A DNA stretch of 10,959 nucleotides. Source: JBBROH01 sp038229595. GTDB lineage: Bacteria > Chloroflexota > Chloroflexia > QHBQ01. The translations under genes and the position numbers were made by a program. Of the stretch, positions 1 to 6,119 are shown one piece after another (position 1 is the stretch's first letter; the number at the start of each line of letters is the position of its first letter). The notes beneath the pieces were generated by a model, which saw only the letters and a list, made by a program, of their open reading frames with translations, made no database searches and was not told the DNA's origin. Location of the stretch: positions 1 through 10,959 of the forward strand of contig JBBROH010000142.1 of assembly GCA_038229595.1 (NCBI GenBank), read 5' to 3'.

Positions 1-1924
1 CATCGCAGCCGCCCCTGTTCTCCCCCTGGTAGGGGTCGCGGGTGGGGAAGTCGGTAGAGCAGGCGAGGCCAGTCAGGTAGGGGTTGGCCGCCGTATCGAG
101 GGCGAGGGCAAAGGCAAGGTCGTCGCTGGTGCCGCCGCCGAGGTAGGTCGAGTAGATCAGCGAACCTGTCCCGCTGATCGTCGTGTTCAGGCGGCTGAGG
201 AAGGCATCGGTGCCGCCCTGGTCAACCTGGTAGGGGTTGCGGGTGGGGAAGTTGGCCGAGGCGGTGAAGCCCGCCACGTAGGCGTTGCCCGCGCTGTCGG
301 CGGCTATCCCCCTACCAACATCGTAGCTGTCGGTACCACCCAGGTAGCTGGAATAGGCGAGCGTAAGGGTGGGACTGATGTAGTTTAGCTTGCTGACGAA
401 GACATCTGCGCTGCCCTGGTAGCCCTGGTACGCCCTGACTAGCGGAAAGTTAGTGGCGGCAGTGTCACCCGTGACATAGACGTTACCCGCCCCGTCCAGA
501 GCTATCGCCCGACCAAAGTCGCTGTTCGTGTCACCTGCCAGGTAGGTTGACCAGCGCAGCGAGTTAGTGCCGGTCAGGGTCGTGTTGATCGCGCTAACCA
601 CTGCATCGGTGTTGCCATACGGCCCCTGGAAGGTCTGGTACTGATTGCTCGTCGGGTAGCTGTCGCCGTAAGTGCTGCCTGTGATGTAGGCCAAGCCACT
701 ACCGTCCACTGCCACCGCGAGGCCGTCGCTATCGCCGCCATTGGTCGAACCGAGGTAGGTAGAGTAGAGCAGGGCGGTGCCGCTGCTGTTCAGACGGCTG
801 AGAAAGATGTCGTTGCTGTTCGAGGGATTGGTCTGGTACTGACCGACGGTGGGGAAGTTGCTGCTGGTGGTGGTACCGACCACGTAGACCGTGCCAGTCA
901 CATCCACCGCGATGCCGTTCGCCGTATCGTTGCCGCCGCCGCCGAGATAGGTGGAGTAGAGGAGCGTGCCAGTGGGGCTGAACCTGGTGATAAAGCTGTC
1001 GCGGCTGCCTGCGTTGCTGGGCTGCAAAGCCCCAGTGGTAGTGATGAAGTTGGTGGCGGTGGTTACGCCGGTGACGTAGGCGTTGCCTGCTGCATCAACC
1101 GCAACTGCGTTGGCAGAGTCGCTATCACCGCTGCCACCGAGGTAGGTGACATAGCCCGTAGTTAGTTCCACCTGTGGGTCGATCACCAGCGGTTGGCTGC
1201 GGTCGTAAGCCAGTACCGCAAAGCCGAGGCTGCCGTCTGCGTGCAGTTGGTAGCCACCTGCCACCGCCCGCCGCCCCGCCGCCGTCTGCTGGTAGATGGC
1301 TGGCGCGGGCTGGCGCAACAGCCCGGCTGCGGTGTGCAGCAGCAGGTCGCCACCGACCATCTCCACCCGCTCGGCTCCCGCGATCTTCAGGCTGACCGCG
1401 GCTGGATCAGCCCCCGCTGCCAGCCCAAAATCGTACTCAAGGTTGCCCGCCGTTCCCTCATAGTAGGTCAGGTCGATACCAGGGTAGACCCCCTGGTAGG
1501 TGACGCTGGCGTAGGCAGCCACCCCTGTCCGCCAAAGGGTGGGGTCGTTGCCCAGCAGGTAGTTGCTCACCCCCGCCAGCCGTCCGCCCGCGACGAGGGT
1601 CGGTTGCTGGTTGCCGCCCTGTAGCTGGAAGGCCAGCACCGCTCCCGCACGGCTGGCGGATGCTGGTTGCGCCCCGACCTGCATTACCGCTCCCCCCGCC
1701 GTCAGGTAGAGGCCATAGCCCTTGCCGCGAGCGTGGTACAATACGCCAGGGTCAAACTGGCCGACATTTGGCTCGAAGCGCAGGCTGTGGCCGTAGCTGG
1801 GCGCGTTGGTCGGGGGGTTGGCGACCAGCAAGGTAGGTGCCGCCACCCGCCCGCCAAACCCGCTACCCGCCAGCAGCACGGCGACAAGGGCGACTAGTAG
1901 ATAGCGCAGCAACTTCTTGTTCAT
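1..1924 (-). CDS. Secreted SBBP (beta-propeller) repeat protein, C-terminus beyond window
   Basis: The frame stays open from the ATG at 1924 to the left edge (641 codons read by hand, no stop), so the C-terminus is missing. Residues 1-30 form a signal peptide: MNKK, a positive start, then a run of L/V/A. Residues 45-250 match the domain found at the head of SBBP-repeat proteins (which I recall as DUF7948), with FEPNVGQ at 50-56, SNYLLGNDP at 120-128, YPGIDLTYYEG at 147-157 and LVIDP at 246-250. At least six SBBP repeats follow, starting near residues 258, 323, 387, 458, 524 and 591. Each has a core like YSTYLGG, then D/A-rich turns, an (A/I)VD-type strand, and G(N/L)AY(V/I)TG. Such proteins are thought to fold as beta-propellers outside the membrane; the ligand is unknown. 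AGAGGAG (1932-1938) precedes the start. The gene is divergent from the redox operon. Confidence 0.9.
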   Translation of the reverse strand, partial: MNKKLLRYLLVALVAVLLAGSGFGGRVAAPTLLVANPPTNAPSYGHSLRFEPNVGQFDPGVLYHARGKGYGLYLTAGGAVMQVGAQPASASRAGAVLAFQLQGGNQQPTLVAGGRLAGVSNYLLGNDPTLWRTGVAAYASVTYQGVYPGIDLTYYEGTAGNLEYDFGLAAGADPAAVSLKIAGAERVEMVGGDLLLHTAAGLLRQPAPAIYQQTAAGRRAVAGGYQLHADGSLGFAVLAYDRSQPLVIDPQVELTTGYVTYLGGSGDSDSANAVAVDAAGNAYVTGVTTATNFITTTGALQPSNAGSRDSFITRFSPTGTLLYSTYLGGGGNDTANGIAVDVTGTVYVVGTTTSSNFPTVGQYQTNPSNSNDIFLSRLNSSGTALLYSTYLGSTNGGDSDGLAVAVDGSGLAYITGSTYGDSYPTSNQYQTFQGPYGNTDAVVSAINTTLTGTNSLRWSTYLAGDTNSDFGRAIALDGAGNVYVTGDTAATNFPLVRAYQGYQGSADVFVSKLNYISPTLTLAYSSYLGGTDSYDVGRGIAADSAGNAYVAGFTASANFPTRNPYQVDQGGTDAFLSRLNTTISGTGSLIYSTYLGGGTSDDLAFALALDTAANPYLTGLACSTDFPTRDPYQGENRGGCD

Positions 1925-1983
1925 AACTTAACTCCTCTTGCTCAAGCAGATGAAAGAGACGATGATAGCTTGCTCCGCTGCTG

Positions 1984-1992
1984 ATTATAGCA
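1984..1992 (-). promoter_or_regulatory. Extended -10 promoter for the SBBP gene
   Basis: On the minus strand the sequence reads TGCTATAAT: a perfect TATAAT -10 hexamer (1984-1989) preceded by TGn. No good TTGACA-like -35 is seen 17 bp upstream, which is usual for extended -10 promoters. Transcription would start near 1977 and give a leader of roughly 50 nt before the ATG at 1924. This is prediction from motif only. Confidence 0.6.
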
Positions 1993-2107
1993 TCATTGCT
2001 GTGGGCTTGCAGTAGCAGCTGCGAACCAGCATAGCAGCTAGGGCGGTGCGCCGAGCAGTGGATTGTGCAAGTGGGTACTGCGCTACTAGCCCTCCCGCAC
2101 CAGCGGG

Positions 2108-2116
2108 TGGTATAAT
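2108..2116 (+). promoter_or_regulatory. Extended -10 promoter for the redox operon
   Basis: The sequence reads TGGTATAAT, a perfect -10 hexamer (2111-2116) with the TGn extension. No consensus -35 is present. A small perfect inverted repeat, CCCGC-ACCA-GCGGG (2094-2107), sits immediately upstream where sigma or a repressor would contact DNA and could be an operator. Transcription would start near 2123, so the transcript would carry nearly all of the first copy of the 45-bp repeat and all of the second. Confidence 0.6.
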
Positions 2117-2118
2117 AG

Positions 2119-2163
2119 GGGCTGAGAGAACCGCTGGCTCTGGGGAGGTAGTATACCATGCGT
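2119..2163 (+). repeat. 45-bp tandem repeat, copy A
   Basis: Copy A begins GGGCTGAGAGAACCGCT and ends GTATACCATGCGT. It matches copy B (2193-2237) at 42 of 45 positions, with a start-to-start distance of 74 bp. It includes GGGGAGG (2142-2148) nine bases before an ATG (2158), so the translation-initiation region itself is duplicated. On the minus strand its end reads TGGTATACT (2150-2158), identical to the aldolase extended -10, so a second leftward promoter is possible but has no -35 support. Confidence 0.85.
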
Positions 2164-2199
2164 GCGCGGCGCAGAACACGGTCGCCTCTGCCGGGCTGA
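2158..2199 (+). CDS. Possible 13-residue Arg-rich leader peptide (uORF)
   Basis: An ATG preceded at a good distance by GGGGAGG opens a 13-codon frame, MRARRRTRSPLPG, ending in TGA inside repeat copy B. It contains five arginines, three of them consecutive. It lies between the operon promoter and the glutaredoxin-like gene, where a leader peptide or upstream reading frame would act. It may equally be an accidental product of the duplication, since both its ribosome-binding site and its ATG come from copy A. No family is recognised. Confidence 0.25.
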   Translation: MRARRRTRSPLPG

Positions 2200-2237
2200 G
2201 AGAACCGCTAGCTCTGGGGAGATAGTATACTATGCGT
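2193..2237 (+). repeat. 45-bp tandem repeat, copy B, carrying the real start site
   Basis: Copy B differs from copy A by three transitions (G/A, G/A and C/T). It supplies GGGGAG (2216-2221) and the ATG (2232) of the glutaredoxin-like gene. The C/T difference completes a perfect 12-bp palindrome, ATAGTATACTAT (2222-2233), that overlaps the start codon; copy A lacks it. Confidence 0.85.
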
Positions 2238-2501
2238 TGGCTACATGGCAGGCAAGCTGAACACAGTATCATCCTCTACAGCAAGGCAGGCTGCCACCTC
2301 TGCGTTGAGGCCGAGGGGGTGATTGCCCGCCTCGCCCGCCGCTACCGCATTAGCCTGCTGAAGGTGGACATTCAGGACGATCCCACCCTCTACGAACGCT
2401 ATAAGTACACGATCCCAGTAGTCGAGGTTGACGAACAAGCGGAGATGGAGTGGCCGTTTGATGAAGCGAGCCTGGCCCGCACCCTGGAGATGACAGTTTG
2501 A
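2232..2501 (+). CDS. Glutaredoxin-like protein (DUF836 type), cytoplasmic
   Basis: This 89-residue protein has the short glutaredoxin fold of the DUF836 group. The first beta strand IILYSKAG (13-20) runs into the redox motif C21-H-L-C24, the second strand SLLKVDI is at 41-47, and TIPVVEVD carries the cis-proline at P62. There is no signal peptide, so it should act in the cytoplasm as a thiol-disulfide carrier; its reductant and partners cannot be read from sequence. GGGGAG lies ten bases before the ATG. Its stop (TGA) overlaps the TTG start of the next gene by four bases, which indicates translational coupling and places it first in the redox operon. It is a plausible electron donor to CcdA, but that is inference from order. 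Confidence 0.85.
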   Translation: MRWLHGRQAEHSIILYSKAGCHLCVEAEGVIARLARRYRISLLKVDIQDDPTLYERYKYTIPVVEVDEQAEMEWPFDEASLARTLEMTV

Positions 2502-3145
2502 GCTACCCACCCTATCCAACTCAACAACCGCGGGGGCCAATGGCTTGGCTGGACGCTGCCGCCGAAGGGGTGGCCCGCCACTGGCTGGCGATCCTCAACA
2601 GCCTGCTCGGTTTGTTTGTCACCCTACCCTGGCTGGCCCCCCTCTTTATGGCCCTCGGCTGGCAGGGCGCGGGTGGCTTGCTCAACCGCATCTATGCAGG
2701 CTTCTGCCACCAGTTGCCAGAGCGTAGCTACTTCATCTTCGGCTATCAGGTGGCCCACTGCCACCGCTGCGTCTTCTTCTACGGTGGCATCTTTGTGGCT
2801 GGGCTGCTCTACGCTCGCGCAAGGCCACGCCTGCTGCATGATGACGGTCGCGGGCTGATCAACTACACGGCTCTTGCTATCCCCACCGCCGTGTTGCTCT
2901 GCCTGCCAATGCTGGCGGATACCGTCACCCACATCGTAGGGCTACGCAACGGTGGCTGGGGCGGCGACCAGCTTGGTTCGCTCAACTGGTGGCTGCGGCT
3001 GGCAACCGGCTTGCCCGCTGCTTTTGCTCTAGTCTTCGCCGCTTACCCCCGCATAGATGCAGGCTTCGCCCGCTCTCTCGCCTACACCGCTTACTACCGC
3101 GCCGCCGAACAAGTACCAATAGACAGGAGCAACCACAATGGCTGA
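2498..3145 (+). CDS. DUF2085 integral membrane protein
   Basis: The 215-residue protein carries the DUF2085 hallmarks: F-C70-H71-Q-L-P-E-R-S at 69-77, C88-H-R-C91, and a later D141-T-V-T-H-I-V-G-L-R block followed by LNWWLRLATG (162-171). Hydrophobic segments lie near 33-53, 92-107, 122-146 and 168-184, consistent with about four membrane spans. The biochemical function of the family is not known to me. The conserved Cys and His residues near a membrane face suggest metal binding or thiol chemistry. The TTG start (2498) is chosen because GGAG (2486-2489) is eight bases upstream and it overlaps the preceding stop as TTGA; an in-frame ATG at 2540 has a poorer site. The gene end overlaps ccdA by eight bases. 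Confidence 0.85.
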   Translation: MSYPPYPTQQPRGPMAWLDAAAEGVARHWLAILNSLLGLFVTLPWLAPLFMALGWQGAGGLLNRIYAGFCHQLPERSYFIFGYQVAHCHRCVFFYGGIFVAGLLYARARPRLLHDDGRGLINYTALAIPTAVLLCLPMLADTVTHIVGLRNGGWGGDQLGSLNWWLRLATGLPAAFALVFAAYPRIDAGFARSLAYTAYYRAAEQVPIDRSNHNG

Positions 3146-3971
3146 CATCTCGATCTTCGTGGCCTTCACCGCTGGGCTGTTGGCCTTCCTCTCGCCCTGC
3201 GTGCTGCCGCTCGTGCCTGCCTATATCGCCTACCTGAGCGGGGCCGCCGTGCAGCAGGTTGACCTCAATGCGCTGCCCGGTGGGGCAGGCAGTAGCCTCA
3301 ATGTCGCGCCGGTCGCTGGGGTGGCGATCTGGAGGCGGATGCACGTCTTCCTGCACGCACTGGCCTTCGTCTTCGGCTTCGCCATCATCTTCAGCCTGCT
3401 GGGTCTGGGCCTCAGCATCGTCAGCAGCCTACGCTTCCTGCAAGACAACCGGGAGGTAGTACGTTGGGTGGCAGGGGGGCTGCTGGTCATCTTCGGCCTG
3501 CACTCGCTCACTATAATCAACATCCCCTTCCTCAACCTGGAGAAGCGGCTAGAGGTCAACGCCAATCCTGCCCTCGGCTACTTTAGTTCAACCCTCGTCG
3601 GTATGGGCTTTGCGGTTGGCTGGACCCCCTGCGTGGGGGCCGTCCTCGGTTCGATCTTCAGCCTGATCCTCAGCGACCCCCACCCTAACCTCTTGCAGGA
3701 CGGCTTGCTGCTGTTCAGCTTCGCCCTCGGTCTCGGTGTGCCATTCCTGGTCGCTAGCCTGGGTGTGGTCGCCATTACTGGCTTGCTGCGCCGCCTCACC
3801 GCGCGGGGGCTGACCTGGCGGCTGGGCAACTGGGTGGTATTCAATAACCTCAACGTGGTCTCGGCGGTCAGCGGCGTGTTCCTGATCCTGATGGGCTTCT
3901 TTATCGCTACCAACCAGATCAGCCAGCTCAATCAGTTCTTCAACTTCCTGCCCACCAATGGCCTGAGCTAA
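3138..3971 (+). CDS. ccdA: CcdA-family transmembrane thiol-disulfide transporter
   Basis: The 277-residue membrane protein has the two internally repeated active-site segments of CcdA/DsbD-beta proteins: FLSPC21-VLPLVPAY near the N-terminus and GWTPC165-VGAVLG in the middle. Six hydrophobic spans can be counted (about 6-34, 70-97, 106-128, 148-178, 190-217, 236-257). The family passes electrons from cytoplasmic thioredoxin across the membrane to extracytoplasmic thioredoxin-like proteins, for example in cytochrome c maturation or disulfide reduction. AGGAG (3125-3129) is eight bases upstream of the ATG, which overlaps the DUF2085 stop. The next gene encodes an anchored TlpA-like thioredoxin, the expected partner. 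A loop of about 35 residues (34-68), rich in Gly and Ala, separates the first two spans. Confidence 0.93.
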   Translation: MADISIFVAFTAGLLAFLSPCVLPLVPAYIAYLSGAAVQQVDLNALPGGAGSSLNVAPVAGVAIWRRMHVFLHALAFVFGFAIIFSLLGLGLSIVSSLRFLQDNREVVRWVAGGLLVIFGLHSLTIINIPFLNLEKRLEVNANPALGYFSSTLVGMGFAVGWTPCVGAVLGSIFSLILSDPHPNLLQDGLLLFSFALGLGVPFLVASLGVVAITGLLRRLTARGLTWRLGNWVVFNNLNVVSAVSGVFLILMGFFIATNQISQLNQFFNFLPTNGLS

Positions 3972-3983
3972 CCACCCTTCACT

Positions 3984-5054
3984 ATGCAAGAGACCGCCAG
4001 CGAAGAACTGAACATTGAGGCTGCGCCGCCTGCCGACTCGCCACCAGCGGCAGGCCCGCGTCGCCCAAAGCTAGCCGTTCGTCTGCTGCTGCTCGGCCTG
4101 CTACTGCTCGGCGTGGGCTTGCTGCTGTTCTACCGACCGAGTGGCGGCTTGGGTGGTGATGTAGTGGCAGTGGTGAACGGTGAGCAGGTGCTACAGAGTG
4201 ACGTAGACGTGCAGATTAGCCTGTGCCGCGCCTTGCAGGAGGAGGGGCTGTACCCCAAACAGGCGGTTGCCCCCAGCGATCTGCTCAACGAGGTGGTTCA
4301 GCAGCGATTGATCGTGCAGGAGGCAGCGAAGCACGACTTTGCCGCCCCTGACGACGCGACGGTGAGTAGCTACCTGACCAGCAGCTTGCAAGCAGCGAAC
4401 GGCAATCTCGACCGCCTCTATGCTACCCTTGCCCACTATGGCCTCAGCCGTACTGTGCTGCTGGACACGGTGCGCGTGAAGCTGTTGGTAGACGACTACC
4501 TCGCCAAAGTGGTGCTGCTGGGGGTCAAGGACGCTGCCGCTCGGCAGGAGCGGCTGAACAGTTGGCGCACCCAGCTTTACGCGGCCAACGTCAGCTACCC
4601 CCACCCCTTGCGCGACGACAGCGGGCCAGCTGCGAAGGTGGGCCGCCTGGCCCCAGAGATTGCTGGCCGCGATCTGGACGGTCGGCCCTTCAGCCTGACT
4701 GCCCTCAAGGGCAAGCCGCTGCTGATCAACTTCTGGGCGACCTGGTGTACCTACTGCAAGCGCGAAATGCCGCTGCTCAACGCCGCTTACCAGCAGTACA
4801 AGGGGGCTGGCTTGCAGATGCTAGCCCTGAACACGGGCGACACCGCCGAGGCTGCAACGATTGACCGCTTCCGCAAGGACTTGAAGCTGGATATGCCAGT
4901 GCTGATCGATCCCGGCAATATTGGGCAGACCTACAACGTGGCAGCCTTCCCGACCACCGTGTTTGTGGACAGAGAGGGGCGGATCGCCTTGATCTTCTAC
5001 GGTGAGATGAAGGAAGCGACGCTCGCCCAGGGGTTGGCCCTGATCCTCAAGTAG
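3984..5054 (+). CDS. Membrane-anchored SurA-N / TlpA thioredoxin fusion
   Basis: The 356-residue protein combines three parts. Residues 1-30 are Pro/Ala-rich and end in RRPK, and 31-50 form a Leu-rich membrane anchor, which predicts an outside C-terminus. Residues 59-178 resemble the SurA/PrsA N-terminal chaperone domain: VVAVVNGEQVLQSDVD, then a long helical stretch with QRLIVQEAAKH. Residues 219-356 are a TlpA/ResA redoxin: APEIAGRDLDGRPFSL, LLINFWATWC255-TYC258, and FPTT with cis-P323. The catalytic pair should be reduced by CcdA and then reduce exported clients. The ATG lies 12 bases after the ccdA TAA in the same frame, with no Shine-Dalgarno, so coupling to ccdA translation is likely. 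No PPIase domain follows the SurA-N part. C81 is an extra, unpaired cysteine. Confidence 0.88.
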   Translation: MQETASEELNIEAAPPADSPPAAGPRRPKLAVRLLLLGLLLLGVGLLLFYRPSGGLGGDVVAVVNGEQVLQSDVDVQISLCRALQEEGLYPKQAVAPSDLLNEVVQQRLIVQEAAKHDFAAPDDATVSSYLTSSLQAANGNLDRLYATLAHYGLSRTVLLDTVRVKLLVDDYLAKVVLLGVKDAAARQERLNSWRTQLYAANVSYPHPLRDDSGPAAKVGRLAPEIAGRDLDGRPFSLTALKGKPLLINFWATWCTYCKREMPLLNAAYQQYKGAGLQMLALNTGDTAEAATIDRFRKDLKLDMPVLIDPGNIGQTYNVAAFPTTVFVDREGRIALIFYGEMKEATLAQGLALILK

Positions 5055-5067
5055 CAAGTGGCCCCGC

Positions 5068-5091
5068 GCTAGCTAACCCACCTGGGCTAGC
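5068..5091. terminator. Weak inverted repeat between convergent genes
   Basis: GCTAGC occurs at 5068-5073 and again at 5086-5091, so a 6-bp stem with a 12-nt loop can form in RNA from either strand. It straddles the TAG stop of the TPR gene and lies just after the stop of the thioredoxin fusion. No T-run follows on either side, so efficient intrinsic termination is doubtful. It may be incidental, as GCTAGC is common across the window. Confidence 0.3.
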
Positions 5092-5840
5092 AGCCACGCA
5101 AACTCGCTGGCGAACTCCGCGTCATGGTCGAGTAGCCATTGGTAGTCGGCCCGGTCGGCCTCCGCCGTTTCGCGGGCAGCGGGGTCAACCTGGATCGCCT
5201 GGCGCAGATAGCGCAGACACTCCTCTGCCTCGTGCAGCAGCGCGTAGGCCCAGGCAGTATTGTAGAGCGCGTCCTCATCGTCTGGGTCAAGCTCAAGCAC
5301 GCTCTGGAAGTCGGCCAGCCCCTGGGCATAGCGACCCAGGCGGGCATAGCTGATCCCCCGCTGGTTGAGGGCTACGTCATCCTCTGGCTCAAGGGTGAGG
5401 GCCGCATCAAAGTCGGCTAGCGATTGCTCGTACTGGCCGAGAGCCTGGTAGCTGCTGCCGCGGTTGACCCAGGGGTTGAGGAAGCTGGGGTCGAGCGCGA
5501 TGGCCGCGTCGAAGTCCTGGATCGCCCGCTGCTGGTCGCCCGTTCCCGCATAGATGAGACCGCGATTGTCGAGGTGAACAGCATTGTCCGGCTCAAGGGC
5601 GATGATCTGGTCGCAGTCGGCTAGCGCATCCGCAACGCGACCAAGCTGGGCGTAGGTGGCCGCCCGGTTAGTGAGGATATCGCTGCTCTCCGGGTCGAGC
5701 TTGAGCGCGGTATTGAACTCGCGCAACGCGGCTGCGTAGTCCTCCGCCTCGTAGTAGGCGATGCCTTGCGTGAAGTGCCGTTGGATCACCCCGCTGCCCT
5801 CTTGTCCACCCTTTGGCTTGCCTGCCTGTTGCCTGTTCAT
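5073..5840 (-). CDS. TPR-repeat protein
   Basis: With the start at 5840 the product has 255 residues. After a basic, Gln/Gly-rich head (1-17), six tetratricopeptide repeats of 34 residues run from about 18 to 221. They show typical positions such as W/N-R-G-x-x-Y-x-x-L-G and A-L-x-x-F-x-x-A-L-x-L-(D/E)-P; examples are NRGSSYQALGQYEQSLADFD and NQRGISYARLGRYAQ. A helical, acidic tail closes the protein. TPR arrays are protein-binding scaffolds; no client is evident, and no signal peptide or membrane span is visible. The longer frame to 5906 is rejected because GGGGAG (5847-5852) sits six bases before the ATG at 5840. It converges on the redox operon with an 18-bp gap. Confidence 0.85.
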   Translation of the reverse strand: MNRQQAGKPKGGQEGSGVIQRHFTQGIAYYEAEDYAAALREFNTALKLDPESSDILTNRAATYAQLGRVADALADCDQIIALEPDNAVHLDNRGLIYAGTGDQQRAIQDFDAAIALDPSFLNPWVNRGSSYQALGQYEQSLADFDAALTLEPEDDVALNQRGISYARLGRYAQGLADFQSVLELDPDDEDALYNTAWAYALLHEAEECLRYLRQAIQVDPAARETAEADRADYQWLLDHDAEFASEFAWLLAQVG

Positions 5841-5846
5841 CTTCTT

Positions 5847-5854
5847 CTCCCCCC
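5847..5854 (-). promoter_or_regulatory. Shine-Dalgarno that fixes the TPR start
   Basis: The minus strand reads GGGGGGAGAAGAAG directly before the ATG at 5840, giving GGAG six bases from the start. The alternative ATG at 5906 has no comparable site. Upstream, the 5841-6066 gap offers only a weak promoter candidate: TACAAT (5892-5897, minus) without a good -35. Confidence 0.6.
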
Positions 5855-6066
5855 ACCGCTGGTCAGACGATAGCATACGGTGGCGAACTGCATTGTAGTC
5901 CAGCAAGGCGCGGTTGTTGTCGCCCCCACCCTTGTGAGCGACCCCCCGATTGAGGAGTACTATTTAGTGCTGTTTGCGCCATTAGCTGGCTGCTCTCAGT
6001 TGGCTTCGCTCCCGCTGACTTGCCGCTGTCGTCGCCAAACTTGTCCATCTTCTGCCCACTGCCAAA

Positions 6067-6102
6067 CCAAAAAGGAAGCCCCTCCCCCAGCGGGAGAGGA
6101 GC
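6067..6102 (-). terminator. Rho-independent terminator of the aldolase gene
   Basis: On the minus strand GCTCCTCTCCC (6092-6102) can pair with GGGGGAGGGGC (6078-6088) across a three-base loop. This is an 11-bp stem with two G-U pairs, followed by TTCCTTTTTGG. It begins 17 bases after the aldolase TAG and also insulates the downstream TPR gene, which therefore needs its own promoter. Confidence 0.85.
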
Positions 6103-6119
6103 CTGCGGGTTGGGCTGGC

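Larger units (their letters stand above)
1925..2231. other. Divergent intergenic region with two promoters and a tandem repeat
   Basis: This 307-bp stretch separates the SBBP gene (minus) from the redox operon (plus). It carries an extended -10 promoter toward each gene, about 120 bp apart. Between them TAGCAGCT occurs twice (2013-2020 and 2032-2039), 19 bp from start to start. The right third holds a 45-bp imperfect direct repeat containing ribosome-binding-site and start-codon sequences. No protein of normal length is supported here; the overlapping open frames run through the repeats and have no family signature. Confidence 0.75.

Noticed and set aside
1..1160. CRISPR-like or transposon-like repeats
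   Set aside because: The repetition follows 64-71-codon protein repeats with drift and no uniform short repeat/spacer pattern or terminal inverted repeats.
1193..1624. Plus-strand open frame of 143 codons, and others across 1174-1897
   Set aside because: It is antisense to the SBBP gene, which has a continuous frame with clear domain and repeat motifs; the plus-strand product is low-complexity and has no recognisable family.
2119..2237. Possible TPP riboswitch, because each repeat contains GGCTGAGAG and a distant likeness to the CTGG...TACCA...GCG segment
   Set aside because: The rest of the aptamer (the helices and the conserved order and spacing of the second half) is missing, the unit is too short, and the downstream genes have no thiamine link.
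1863..2272. Minus-strand frames of 95-98 codons across the intergenic region
   Set aside because: They read through the 45-bp repeats, which explains their internal repetition, and they collide with the promoters and the start of the SBBP gene.
5841..5906. Longer TPR protein start at 5906
   Set aside because: The ATG at 5840 has a strong Shine-Dalgarno; the 22 extra residues are not TPR-like.
5863..6048. Minus-strand frame of 61 codons upstream of the TPR gene
   Set aside because: Only its first dozen codons look coding; third-position GC is then low, no family is visible, and it fills the expected promoter region of the TPR gene.
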